Assembly: GCF_014650335.1 (NCBI RefSeq)
Contig: NZ_BMUT01000006.1
Coordinates: 62,001-126,000 of the forward strand
Direction: 5' to 3'
Length of the DNA: 64,000 bases
Source: Streptomyces hiroshimensis
GTDB taxonomy: Bacteria > Actinomycetota > Actinomycetes > Streptomycetales > Streptomycetaceae
The translations under genes were made by a program, and so were the position numbers. Of the stretch, positions 1 to 8,247 are shown one piece after another (position 1 is the first letter of the stretch; each line of letters begins with the position of its first letter). Below the pieces are notes generated by a model, which saw nothing but the letters and a program-made list of their open reading frames with translations, was not told the origin of the DNA and did not search any database.

Positions 1-124
1 ACGTGTCGACCGTGTGCGGGCTGAGGCGCAGCTGGCGGGCGATGGCGGAGATGGTGTCGCCGCTGCTGAGCAGGTGGAGCACCTGCTGCTCGCGGCCGGT
101 GAGGGCGGGTGCTTCGGCGTTCAT
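1..124 (-). CDS. LuxR-type helix-turn-helix protein, partial (C-terminus beyond window)
   Basis: Only the first 41 codons are inside the window, starting at the ATG at 124 on the minus strand. They begin almost directly with a GerE/LuxR DNA-binding domain: TGREQQVLHLL, then a recognition-helix region with AIARQLRLSPHTVDT. No room exists for an N-terminal receiver unless it follows the HTH, so this is either a stand-alone HTH protein or one with a C-terminal extension. It lies 70 bp downstream of the small secreted peptide gene at 195-413 on the same strand, so the two may be co-transcribed. It presumably regulates the neighbouring peptide/JmjC locus, which is inference from position. Confidence 0.75.
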   Translation of the reverse strand, partial: MNAEAPALTGREQQVLHLLSSGDTISAIARQLRLSPHTVDT

Positions 125-194
125 GCGGCTCTCCCAGCGGGGTGACGGGCGGGGCGTGGACGGGGGGACGGGGCGGGGCGAGGCGGGGCGCGGA

Positions 195-413
195 TCAGTG
201 CTGGCCCGTCGAGCCGCCCCAGGACGTGTCGGTCGGGCCGCCGCAGTGCTGGGAGCAGCGCGGGGTCGTCGGCAGCTGGAGGACCGGGGGGCGCCCGCCT
301 TCCTCGGCGGCCGCCGTCGCCCGCCCGTCCGCCGAGTAGGGGGCGGGGTCGAGCGCCGGGGCCGCGAAGGCGAGCAGCGAGGCGACGGCGGCGGTCAGCA
401 GGATGCGCTTCAC
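195..413 (-). CDS. Small secreted Cys-containing peptide, candidate second RiPP-like precursor
   Basis: This is a 72-residue protein starting at GTG 413 behind a GGGAGA ribosome site. Residues 1-22 form a basic, then hydrophobic signal-like segment (VKRILLTAAVASLLAFAAPA). The C-terminal third is Pro/Gly/Ser/Thr-rich with two cysteines (PRCSQHCGGPTDTSW). It is too short to match a known enzyme family and I do not recognise it. It is transcribed divergently from the regulator at 561 and sits upstream of a partial LuxR gene. The leader-like hydrophobic N-terminus and the CGG motif recall the peptide at 2451-2651, which is why a precursor role is suggested. An ordinary small secreted protein remains possible. 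Confidence 0.6.
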   Translation of the reverse strand: MKRILLTAAVASLLAFAAPALDPAPYSADGRATAAAEEGGRPPVLQLPTTPRCSQHCGGPTDTSWGGSTGQH

Positions 414-560
414 GGTGATCTCCCAGGTGCGCAAGGGCGATTGGCCCGTGCAGGTCAGTGCGGTTTCGGTGACAGAAAAGAGACTCTCCGGTCCGTATCC
501 TGACCGCAACGGATCACATACCTCACCAAGTTGCATGGCAGCATAAAGCAGGGGGGCGAA

Positions 561-1589
561 ATGGTGGAAAACGGTCATGCTTCCGCTGATGAGGCGGAAC
601 TGGCGCTGTACACCTGGGTGCTGGAGCACCAGCGCGTCGACGCCCCGGCGGCGGCCGCCGGCCTGGGCCTGAGCCCGGAGCAGACCGAGGCGGCGCTGGC
701 CCGGCTGCGCGAGGCCGGACTGATACAGCGCGCCGCCTGCGACCCGGCGTGGGAGCGCGCCGTGGCACCGGAGGCCGCCGCGGGGCCCCGGATCGCCGCG
801 CTGGAGGCCCGCATCCGCGAGCAGCAGCTCCAAGTCGCCCGGATCCGGGCGGATGCGGAGCGCTTCTCGTCCGCGTACCGGCACCGCGCGGGGAGCGCGG
901 ACGGCCTGGAGGTGATCCCCACCCTGCCGGAGGTCCGCACGCTGCTCACCCGGATGTCCGGCCAGTGCCGCGAAGAAGTGCTGGCCAGCCAGCCCGGCGG
1001 CGGCTCCCGCGTGCCGGAGGCGATGGAGGAGGCCCTGCTGCGGGACCGGGTCCTGCTCGAACGGGGCGTGCAGCTGCGCACTTTGTATCACCATACGGCG
1101 CGCTTCCACGGTCCCAGCCAGGCCTACGTGGCGGCCGCCTCGGCCCTGGGCGGCCAGTACCGCACCAGCCACGAACTCTTCGGCCGCATCATCGTCTTCG
1201 ACCGGGAGACCGCGTTCCTGCCGACCGCCGACGGATCCTGGGGTGCGGTCGTCATCCGCGAGGCCCACACCGTCGCCTACCTGTGCCGGTTGTTCGACCA
1301 GACGTGGGAGGCCGCGACCCCGTTCTCCAACGCCGCCGACGACGGGCTCGCCAAGGTCTCCGGCGAACTCGACCGCACCATCCTGCGGCTGCTGGCCGCG
1401 GGGCTGAAGGACGAGGCCGTCGCCCGCAGGCTGGGCATGGCGCTGCGCACCACGCGCCGCCACATCGCCGACATCATGGACCAGCTGGACGCCGAGAGCC
1501 GCTTCCAGGCCGGGGCCGCCGCGGCCCGGCAGGGGCTGCTGGAGGAACCGGCCGCGCCGGCGGCCCCTCCGTGTGGCGCAAATCCGTGA
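561..1589 (+). CDS. LuxR-family regulator with N-terminal winged-helix segment
   Basis: This 342-residue protein starts at ATG 561 behind AGGGGGGCGAA. The first ~60 residues resemble a TrmB/wHTH unit (AAAAGLGLSPEQTEAALARLREAGLI). A coiled-coil-prone stretch and a central all-purpose sensor-like region follow. Residues ~275-325 form a LuxR/GerE HTH (LDRTILRLLAAGLKDEAVARRLGMALRTTRRHIADIM). The architecture, wHTH plus C-terminal LuxR HTH without a receiver, is common for cluster-linked regulators in Streptomyces. The gene is followed after 79 bp by the JmjC-like gene at 1669 and then the peptide and oxygenase genes on the same strand. It is the probable pathway-specific regulator of this locus; the signal is unknown. 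Confidence 0.8.
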   Translation: MVENGHASADEAELALYTWVLEHQRVDAPAAAAGLGLSPEQTEAALARLREAGLIQRAACDPAWERAVAPEAAAGPRIAALEARIREQQLQVARIRADAERFSSAYRHRAGSADGLEVIPTLPEVRTLLTRMSGQCREEVLASQPGGGSRVPEAMEEALLRDRVLLERGVQLRTLYHHTARFHGPSQAYVAAASALGGQYRTSHELFGRIIVFDRETAFLPTADGSWGAVVIREAHTVAYLCRLFDQTWEAATPFSNAADDGLAKVSGELDRTILRLLAAGLKDEAVARRLGMALRTTRRHIADIMDQLDAESRFQAGAAAARQGLLEEPAAPAAPPCGANP

Positions 1590-1668
1590 CTTTTCCGTCC
1601 CCCTGACGCCTCGGCAGTGTTCTCGGCGCCGCCGCGGCACCCGCGCCCGCGGCAGAGGGAGGAACACC

Positions 1669-2196
1669 ATGACCAGCCTGCTGACCGGCGAACCGGACAC
1701 CTGCCTCCTGCCGGATACCTGCCTCCTGCCGGATACCCGCCTCCTGCCGGACGCCTGCCTCCTGGCCGAGCTGGCCCTCTTCGTTCGGACCCACCGGGGC
1801 AGGGGCCCCGGGCTGCTGTGGCCGGAATACGCCGGCCCGGACGGCTGGAGCCGCCCGCCCGGCGACCTGGCCGGCGAACTGGCGCTGCTGCTCGGCTGCC
1901 CGGCGAAGGTGCTGCCCGCCCCGGCCCGCCCGCCCGGGGCGCCGGCCGCCGCGCCCTACGACCTCCTGGTCCTCCAGCAGGACGGGAGCAGCGGGTGGCA
2001 GATCCTGCCTCCGGCCCCGCTCACCGCGCCTCCGGCCCGGCCTGAAGCCGCCACGAAGGCGTGCGGCGCCGGGCCCGAGGTGCGGCTGCGCGCCGGGGAG
2101 GTCCTCTACGTGCCCGGGGGGTACGGGACGTGCCCGCGGCCGGGCCGGGGATCCCGGGACATCCGGCTCGCCCTGGGCCCGTACGCCGGTCTCTGA
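1669..2196 (+). CDS. JmjC-like protein lacking all metal ligands (pseudo-oxygenase)
   Basis: This is a 175-residue protein starting at ATG 1669 behind GAGGGAGG. Its segments line up with the two JmjC oxygenases downstream: FVRTHRGRGPGLLWPE matches FLHTHWRQGPALLRPA, the run LAGELALLLG matches the helix before the active site, YDLLVLQQDGSSGWQI matches DVLVIQLSGTKRWQV, and RAGEVLYVPGGYG matches EPGQVLYVPNGFAH. About 80 residues of the N-terminal half are missing. The HxD pair, the Lys that binds 2-oxoglutarate and the distal His are all replaced, so it should not be catalytic. The reading frame is intact with a good ribosome site, which argues for a retained binding or partner role. A decaying paralogue is the alternative. 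Confidence 0.65.
   Translation: MTSLLTGEPDTCLLPDTCLLPDTRLLPDACLLAELALFVRTHRGRGPGLLWPEYAGPDGWSRPPGDLAGELALLLGCPAKVLPAPARPPGAPAAAPYDLLVLQQDGSSGWQILPPAPLTAPPARPEAATKACGAGPEVRLRAGEVLYVPGGYGTCPRPGRGSRDIRLALGPYAGL
1695..1766 (+). repeat. Four-copy 18-bp tandem repeat inside the pseudo-JmjC gene
   Basis: Four adjacent 18-base units (1695-1712, 1713-1730, 1731-1748, 1749-1766) differ at only a few positions. They encode successive copies of DTCLLP (the last ends in a variant), giving an N-terminal Leu/Cys/Pro-rich stretch that the two active paralogues lack. In-frame periodicity suggests recent slippage expansion in a coding region. Confidence 0.9.
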
Positions 2197-2248
2197 GCGC
2201 CCTGACCTGCCGTGCCTTGTCCTGGCGCTCTCTCAGCATGTCCCGGAT

Positions 2249-2290
2249 CGGCGGTACCGGACGTCCGGTCCCCGACCTCCGGTACCGCCG
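2249..2290. promoter_or_regulatory. Perfect inverted repeat upstream of the peptide gene
   Basis: Two exact complementary 12-base arms (CGGCGGTACCGG at 2249-2260 and CCGGTACCGCCG at 2279-2290) flank an 18-base spacer. The first arm overlaps a second self-complementary 12-mer (CCGGACGTCCGG, 2257-2268). It lies in the 254-bp gap between the pseudo-JmjC gene and the peptide gene at 2451. It could be an operator or an attenuator/terminator ahead of the peptide gene; the sequence alone does not decide. Confidence 0.6.
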
Positions 2291-2450
2291 GTCCGGCACC
2301 GTGAACACGTGACTGTCGCGGCGCACCGGCCCGCCCCCAGGATGGAGCACAGCGAGGCGGTGCAGCAGCCCCGGAGCGCACGTCACAACGCCTCGCAGCA
2401 CCCCACCCCATCTCATCCGAACCGGCATCAGCCGCAGAAGGAGCATTCCC

Positions 2451-2651
2451 ATGGACCGGAACACCGCAGCCCTGGCCGACGCCCAGCCGAAGCGCACCAC
2501 GCTGACCCGTAAGGCCGCGCTCTCCGTCGCCGTCGCGGCCGTCGTCGGCGGTGCGATCTTCGCTCCCAACGCCATCGCCTCGTCCTCGGCCCCCGCCTCC
2601 GGCACCCAGGTCGAGGCCTCCTGCGGCGGCTGCCCGCTCGACGTCATCTGA
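2451..2651 (+). CDS. Candidate RiPP precursor peptide, C-terminal CGGC core
   Basis: This is a 66-residue peptide starting at ATG 2451 behind AGAAGGAG. Residues 1-20 are polar and basic (DRNTAALADAQPKRTTLTRK). Residues 21-42 are a hydrophobic Ala/Val segment ending in an Ala-Ser-rich stretch (NAIASSSAPASG). The extreme C-terminus is short and distinctive: EASCGGCPLDVI. This leader-plus-short-core layout, the two cysteines and the immediately downstream pair of JmjC oxygenases fit a ribosomally made, post-translationally modified peptide. The leader also looks like a Sec signal with an Ala-type cleavage region, so export followed by disulfide formation is an alternative. The Asp, Pro or neighbouring side chains of the core would be plausible hydroxylation targets, by analogy with JmjC hydroxylases; this is inference. 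Confidence 0.65.
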   Translation: MDRNTAALADAQPKRTTLTRKAALSVAVAAVVGGAIFAPNAIASSSAPASGTQVEASCGGCPLDVI

Positions 2652-2711
2652 CGGACCCACCGCCGTACGGGGCTCTTCGGCCGGGCTCTTCGCCCGCGGG
2701 CCGGAGGGCCC

Positions 2712-2750
2712 CGGCGCGTCACGCACGAACGCGGCGCGTCACGCACGAAC
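2712..2750 (+). repeat. 19-bp direct repeat before the first JmjC gene
   Basis: The 19-mer CGGCGCGTCACGCACGAAC occurs at 2712-2730 and again at 2732-2750, a period of 20 bp. It ends 23 bp before the ATG of the JmjC gene at 2774, which has its own AGGAAAGG ribosome site. It could be a small duplication or a tandem binding site. Confidence 0.75.
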
Positions 2751-2773
2751 ACGAGTAGGAAAGGGCGCAAGCC

Positions 2774-3643
2774 ATGGACTGGCTGGAACGCTGCGTCGAG
2801 GACGTGCCGGCTTTTCTGCACACCCACTGGCGGCAGGGGCCCGCGCTGCTGCGCCCGGCCGATCCGCCGACGGAGGTCCTCAAGCCCGCAGACCTCGACG
2901 GCCTGATCGACGGAGGGCTGCTGCGCGTCCCGTACGCCGCGCTGTACACCGCCGTGGGCCCGGTCCCCGAGGAGCAGTACTGCCCGCCCCGGCTCGTCGC
3001 GGGCCGCCGCCTCGACGGCTGCCTCGACCCCGGGCGGGTCCGGTCGCTCCTCGACGACGACCACGCCACGCTCCAGCTGCGGTACGTCAACCAGTGGCAC
3101 GCCCCGGTGCGCGCCCTCACCGAAGCGATCGGAGCCCGGCTCGGCCGGCTGGCCGAGGCGTTCGTCTTCCGCTCCCACCCCGGACACCACAGCGCGGTCC
3201 ACCGCGACGACGGGGACGTCCTCGTGATCCAGCTGAGCGGCACCAAGCGGTGGCAGGTGCACGGCGGCCCCGCCGACGCCCACTGGCAGCCGGTGCCGGA
3301 CGCCGAGCCCGGCCCGGTGCTGCTCGACGCCGTCGTCGAACCGGGCCAGGTCCTCTACGTGCCGAACGGCTTCGCCCACACCGCCCGGGCCACCGGCTCC
3401 GCGCCGTCCGTCCACCTCACCGTCGTCCTGCGCGAAGCCCGCGTCGCCCACCTGCGCGCCGAACTCGGCGCCCGGCTCGCCGCGGGGCTCGCACTGCCCG
3501 CCCGTCCGCTGGACGACGAACAGCTGACCGCGACGGCGGCCGGACTCCTCGGCCACTTCCGGGCGCAGCTGGCGGGCACCACCGCGCAGTCCCTCGTGGA
3601 CGCCGCGCGCCTGAGCGCCCACAGCAGCCGGCCGACGGCCTGA
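2774..3643 (+). CDS. JmjC-domain Fe(II)/2-oxoglutarate oxygenase, paralogue 1
   Basis: This 289-residue protein of the cupin-fold JmjC/ROX type includes enzymes that hydroxylate protein side chains using Fe(II), O2 and 2-oxoglutarate. The facial triad is complete: His143 and Asp145 in the AVHRDDGD motif and the distal His202 in NGFAH. Lys158 in GTKRW is the expected 2-oxoglutarate contact. A C-terminal helical part (about 215-289) resembles the dimerisation/wHTH end of ribosomal oxygenases but is short. Bacterial ROX proteins act on ribosomal proteins. Here the gene lies 122 bp after a small peptide gene and 85 bp before a close paralogue, so the likely substrate is that peptide; this is inference. 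Start is ATG 2774. Confidence 0.85.
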   Translation: MDWLERCVEDVPAFLHTHWRQGPALLRPADPPTEVLKPADLDGLIDGGLLRVPYAALYTAVGPVPEEQYCPPRLVAGRRLDGCLDPGRVRSLLDDDHATLQLRYVNQWHAPVRALTEAIGARLGRLAEAFVFRSHPGHHSAVHRDDGDVLVIQLSGTKRWQVHGGPADAHWQPVPDAEPGPVLLDAVVEPGQVLYVPNGFAHTARATGSAPSVHLTVVLREARVAHLRAELGARLAAGLALPARPLDDEQLTATAAGLLGHFRAQLAGTTAQSLVDAARLSAHSSRPTA

Positions 3644-3728
3644 ACCACGGCCTGAGAGCCGTTGCCGTGAACCACGGGCTTGAACCACGGCCCCGAACCA
3701 CCCCCGACCCGACGGAGAGCGACCCGAC

Positions 3729-4622
3729 GTGACCGCGAACTGGCTCGAACGCTGCGTGGCGGACAGCCGGCAGTTCCTCGCCACCCACTGGCGCACCGCC
3801 CCGGCCGTCCTGCGCCCGCACGATCCCCCCGTCGACGTGCTGACCACCGCCGAGCTGGACCGCCTCCTCGACCACGGGCTGCTCAAGGCGCCCTACATCA
3901 ACCTCGTCCAGGAACACGGCCAGCTCCCCGTCCAGCGGTTCTGCGTCCCCCGGGTCGTCCTGGGCGAGGTGGTCGAGGACTACGCCGACGCCGGCGCGGT
4001 GCGCGCACTCATCCGCGACGAGCGGGCCACCCTCCTCCTGCGCTACGTCGACCAGTGGCACCAGGGCGTACGCGCCCTCGCCGCCGGCGTCGGGGAAGAG
4101 CTCGGCCGCCAGGTGGAGGCCTTCTTCTTCCTCACCCCCGGCGGCACCCAGGGGCGCCCCGTGCACCGCGACGACGCCGACGTCCTGGCGATCCAGATCA
4201 GCGGCGAGAAGCGCTGGCGGGTGCACGGCGGCCCCGCCGACGGGAACTGGGAGCCGAGCCGGGAGGACGGCGACCCCGGCGAGCTCCTGCTGGACACCGT
4301 GCTGCGGCCCGGCGAGGTGCTCTACGTGCCCCGGGGCTTCGCCCACCGCGCGAGCGCCGTCGGCGACAGCCCGTCCGCGCACCTGTCCCTGACCGTCCGC
4401 GAAGCGGGCACGGCCCACCTCTACGCCCTGCTCCAGGCGGCCCTTCAGGACGGGCCCGGCACGGCGGACCTGGCGGACCGCCCTCTCGGCGACGCGGCCC
4501 TGAACGACGCCGCCGGCGCCCTCCTGGCCCACTGCCGCCGCACGCTGGAGGCGATCACCCCCGAGGAGCTGGTCGAGCAGGCGCGCGCGGTCATGCGCGG
4601 ATCGCTGGCCGGCACCGCCTAG
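3729..4622 (+). CDS. JmjC-domain Fe(II)/2-oxoglutarate oxygenase, paralogue 2
   Basis: This is a 297-residue paralogue of the preceding gene, aligned along its whole length from the shared N-terminus (NWLERCV... FLATHWR versus DWLERCV... FLHTHWR). The active site is complete: His146, Asp148, Lys161 and His206. It starts at GTG 3729 behind GGAGAG. The 85-bp gap before it carries four imperfect copies of TGAACCACGG. Two oxygenases retained side by side suggest either two different modification sites on one peptide or a heterodimer. It is the last gene of the peptide locus; the next gene, at 4757, encodes an unrelated protease. Substrate assignment to the small peptide is inference. Confidence 0.85.
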   Translation: MTANWLERCVADSRQFLATHWRTAPAVLRPHDPPVDVLTTAELDRLLDHGLLKAPYINLVQEHGQLPVQRFCVPRVVLGEVVEDYADAGAVRALIRDERATLLLRYVDQWHQGVRALAAGVGEELGRQVEAFFFLTPGGTQGRPVHRDDADVLAIQISGEKRWRVHGGPADGNWEPSREDGDPGELLLDTVLRPGEVLYVPRGFAHRASAVGDSPSAHLSLTVREAGTAHLYALLQAALQDGPGTADLADRPLGDAALNDAAGALLAHCRRTLEAITPEELVEQARAVMRGSLAGTA

Positions 4623-4756
4623 GAACCGCGCGGCCCCACTGCCCAGGGGCCCACTGTCCAGGGCCCGCGCGGCCTTATACGGAACGAACGGACTTCTCGG
4701 CCCGTTTTCAGTGCTCCCTCAGACAGTTCTCATCTACGGGCAGCAGAGTCGTGCCC

Positions 4757-5896
4757 ATGACGGACAGCACTCGCCCCTACGGCGCCCAGGACCCGCAGCA
4801 CCCGCAGCAGCCGCAGCACCCGCAGCGCTCCCCGTACCCGGTGCCTCCCGCGTACCCGCCGCAGCAGCCGGTCACCACCGCCAGTGGGGTCACCGTCTGG
4901 CCCGGTGACGGCGCGGGGAACGGCGGGAACGGCGGTGGCGGCGGGCAGGCCCCGTACGCCGGCTTCGCCGAGCCCACCCCGCAGCCCCCGGCTCCGCGCG
5001 GCGGTCACCGCGCCCGCAAGCCCGTGGCGCTGCTCGCCGCCGTGGCGTTCGTCGCCGCGGTCGTCGGCGGCGGCTCGGCCGCCCTCGTCGGCGAGCTCAC
5101 CAGCCGCGCCGACAGCGTCAGCCAGCCCACGCCCGTCCGGAACGCCTCCTCCAGGAGCGAGGGCGGAGTCGCCGCCGTCGCCAAGGCCGTGAGCCCGAGC
5201 ATCGTGGAGATCAAGGCCCAGACCACCAGCGGCCGGTCCACCGGCTCCGGCGTGGTCGTCACGGCCGACGGCGAGATCGTCACCAACAACCACGTCGTCG
5301 CGGGCGCCGACACCGTGCAGGTCGCCTTCAGCGACGGCAGCACCAAGACCGCCAAGGTCGTCGGCACCGACCCCGGCAAGGACCTCGCCCTGATCAAGGT
5401 GCAGGGGGCGAGCGGGCTGAAGGCGGCCAAGCTCGGGGACTCCGGCAAGGTCAGGGTCGGCGACGAGGTCGTCGCCATCGGCTCCCCCGAAGGCCTCACC
5501 GGCACCGTCACCAGCGGCATAGTCTCCGCCCTCGACCGCGACGTGACCGTCTCCAAGGAACAGGGCCAGGGCCAGGGGCAGGAGCGGCAGCGCCGCGGCG
5601 GCGGCCCGCAGTGGCCCTTCGAGTTCGGCGGCAACCAGTACAACGGCGACACCGGATCGTCCAAGACCACCTACAAGGCCATCCAGACCGACGCCTCCCT
5701 CAACCCCGGCAACTCCGGCGGCGCCCTGATCAACATGAACGGCGAGATCATCGGCATCAACTCGGCCATGTACGCCCCCAGTTCCGCCGCCGGTGCCGGC
5801 GGCTCCGCGGGCAGCGTCGGCCTCGGCTTCGCGATCCCCGTCGACACCGTCAAGGCGGACCTCGCAGGGCTCCGGGCGGGTGGCAGCGGCAGCTGA
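4757..5896 (+). CDS. Membrane-anchored trypsin-like serine protease (HtrA/PepD-like, no PDZ)
   Basis: This 379-residue protein has a Gln/Pro/His-rich cytoplasmic N-terminus (1-85), one membrane segment at about 88-112 and an extracytoplasmic S1C protease domain. The catalytic triad is visible: His179 in TNNHVVAG, Asp209 in GKDLALIKV and Ser320 in NPGNSGGAL. A Gly/Gln/Arg-rich insertion occurs at about 268-300. The protein ends about 15 residues after the protease fold, so it has no PDZ domain, unlike typical HtrA. A response regulator and sensor kinase follow on the same strand, an arrangement like mycobacterial pepD with mprAB, suggesting an envelope-stress protease. Start ATG 4757. Confidence 0.88.
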   Translation: MTDSTRPYGAQDPQHPQQPQHPQRSPYPVPPAYPPQQPVTTASGVTVWPGDGAGNGGNGGGGGQAPYAGFAEPTPQPPAPRGGHRARKPVALLAAVAFVAAVVGGGSAALVGELTSRADSVSQPTPVRNASSRSEGGVAAVAKAVSPSIVEIKAQTTSGRSTGSGVVVTADGEIVTNNHVVAGADTVQVAFSDGSTKTAKVVGTDPGKDLALIKVQGASGLKAAKLGDSGKVRVGDEVVAIGSPEGLTGTVTSGIVSALDRDVTVSKEQGQGQGQERQRRGGGPQWPFEFGGNQYNGDTGSSKTTYKAIQTDASLNPGNSGGALINMNGEIIGINSAMYAPSSAAGAGGSAGSVGLGFAIPVDTVKADLAGLRAGGSGS

Positions 5897-5956
5897 GCGC
5901 ACGGCCGTGCGAGGCTGAGAAGCGCCCTGCCCCCCTGCACCCGTGAGGTAAAGCCG

Positions 5957-6682
<726 letters not shown>

Positions 6683-6695
6683 TCAGGAGACTCCG

Positions 6696-8087
6696 GTGAT
6701 CACGAGATTCCGGCGGCTGCCGCTCCGCTCCCGGCTCGCGCTGCTCACGGCCGTGGCCGTGGCCGTGGCCGTGGCCGCCGCGGCGGTCGCGTGCTGGCTG
6801 GTCACCCGGCAGGAGCTGGAGCACCAGCGGGACACGACGCTCACGAGCGTGCGCGCGGACGACGCCACGGTCAGGACGCTGCTGCGCAACTGCGGGTCCG
6901 TCCCCACCGGCCCGTCCACCCTCTTCCGTCCCTACACCGTGCAGATCATCACCGGCGAGGGCTTCATCTGCAGCACCGTCGGCAAGTCCCCCATCAAGGT
7001 GGAGACCGACGACCTCCTCGTCGCCCAGCGGCAGCAGGACCGGACTCTGCACGACGCGCAGGCCGAGGACGGCACGGAGATGCGGGTCGCGACCTCGCCC
7101 GGGCCCGTGCCCGGCACCGCCGTCTCCATCGCCCAGCCCCTCGGCGAGATCGACCGGCCCCTGAACGCGCTCGCGATCGTCCTCGCCATCACCGCGGGCG
7201 TCGGCGTCCTCCTCGCCGCCACCGCCGGCGCGTGGATCGCCCGGGCCGGGCTGCGGCCCGTCGACCGGCTCACCGGCGCCGTCGAGCACATCGCCCGCAC
7301 GGAGGACCTGGCCGTCCGCATCCCCGTCGAGGGCGAGGACGAGATCGCCCGCCTCTCGCGCTCCTTCAACGCCATGACCGCGGCCCTCGCCTCCTCCCGC
7401 GACCGGCAGCAGCAGCTCATCGCGGACGCCGGGCACGAGCTGCGGACCCCGCTCACCTCGCTGCGGACCAACATCGACCTGCTGGTGCGCAGCGAGGAGA
7501 CCGGCCGGGAGATCCCGGCCGAGGACCGCAAGGAGCTCCTCGCCAGCGTCCGCGCACAGATGACCGAACTGGCCGCGCTCATCGGCGACCTGCAGGAGCT
7601 CTCCCGCCCCGACGCCGACCCCGGCAGCGGGCCCGTCCAGGTCGTCGCCCTGCACGAGGCGGCCGGCCGGGCGGTGGAACGCGCCCGGCTGCGCGGCTCC
7701 GGGCTGACCTTCCGGGTGCACCTGGAGAGCTGGTACGTCCGCGCCCAGCCGGCCGCCCTGGAACGGGCCCTGGTCAACCTGCTCGACAACGCGGTGAAGT
7801 TCAGCCCGCCGGGTGGTGTGGTGGACGTGGTGCTGTCGGCCGCCGGTGAGCTCACCGTGCGCGACCACGGGCCGGGTATCGCCGCCGATGAACTCCCGCA
7901 CGTCTTCGACCGCTTCTGGCGCTCGCCGTCCGCCCGCAGCATGCCGGGCAGCGGGCTGGGCCTGTCGATCGTGGCCCGGACGGTGCAGCAGGCGGGGGGC
8001 GAGGTGGCCTTGCGGCCGGCGGAGGGCGGAGGGACGGTCGCCTCGGTACGCCTGCCGGGCGCGCCGGTGGCACCGCCTGCCCTGTAG
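6696..8087 (+). CDS. Sensor histidine kinase (MprB-like)
   Basis: This 463-residue kinase starts at GTG 6696 behind CAGGAGA. It has two membrane segments (about 14-36 and 158-182) flanking a ~120-residue extracellular sensor. A HAMP linker (183-235), a HisKA box with His247 in DAGHELRTPLTSL and an ATPase domain with N-box NLLDNAVKFS and G-boxes (DHGPGIA, GSGLGLSIV) follow. It pairs with the response regulator directly upstream. The sensor domain holds two cysteines (NCGS, FICS) that could form an extracellular disulfide. Confidence 0.88.
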   Translation: MITRFRRLPLRSRLALLTAVAVAVAVAAAAVACWLVTRQELEHQRDTTLTSVRADDATVRTLLRNCGSVPTGPSTLFRPYTVQIITGEGFICSTVGKSPIKVETDDLLVAQRQQDRTLHDAQAEDGTEMRVATSPGPVPGTAVSIAQPLGEIDRPLNALAIVLAITAGVGVLLAATAGAWIARAGLRPVDRLTGAVEHIARTEDLAVRIPVEGEDEIARLSRSFNAMTAALASSRDRQQQLIADAGHELRTPLTSLRTNIDLLVRSEETGREIPAEDRKELLASVRAQMTELAALIGDLQELSRPDADPGSGPVQVVALHEAAGRAVERARLRGSGLTFRVHLESWYVRAQPAALERALVNLLDNAVKFSPPGGVVDVVLSAAGELTVRDHGPGIAADELPHVFDRFWRSPSARSMPGSGLGLSIVARTVQQAGGEVALRPAEGGGTVASVRLPGAPVAPPAL

Positions 8088-8247
8088 TACGGGTCCCCGG
8101 GCCGGTGGCGGGCCGCCGTGCTCCCCTCCTCGGCACGGCGGCCGTGCACACCCAAGCACATACCGCGCGGTCCGTTCAAATGAACAGGGTGCGATTCGCC
8201 CATTCGCCATGCGTTTGCAAGGTAGATGGTTCTTTCGGCCTTCAATT

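Noticed and set aside
2551..3732. 393-codon plus-strand frame overlapping the first JmjC gene
   Set aside because: Pro/Arg-rich frame typical of +1 shadows; the JmjC frame has a ribosome site and an intact active site.
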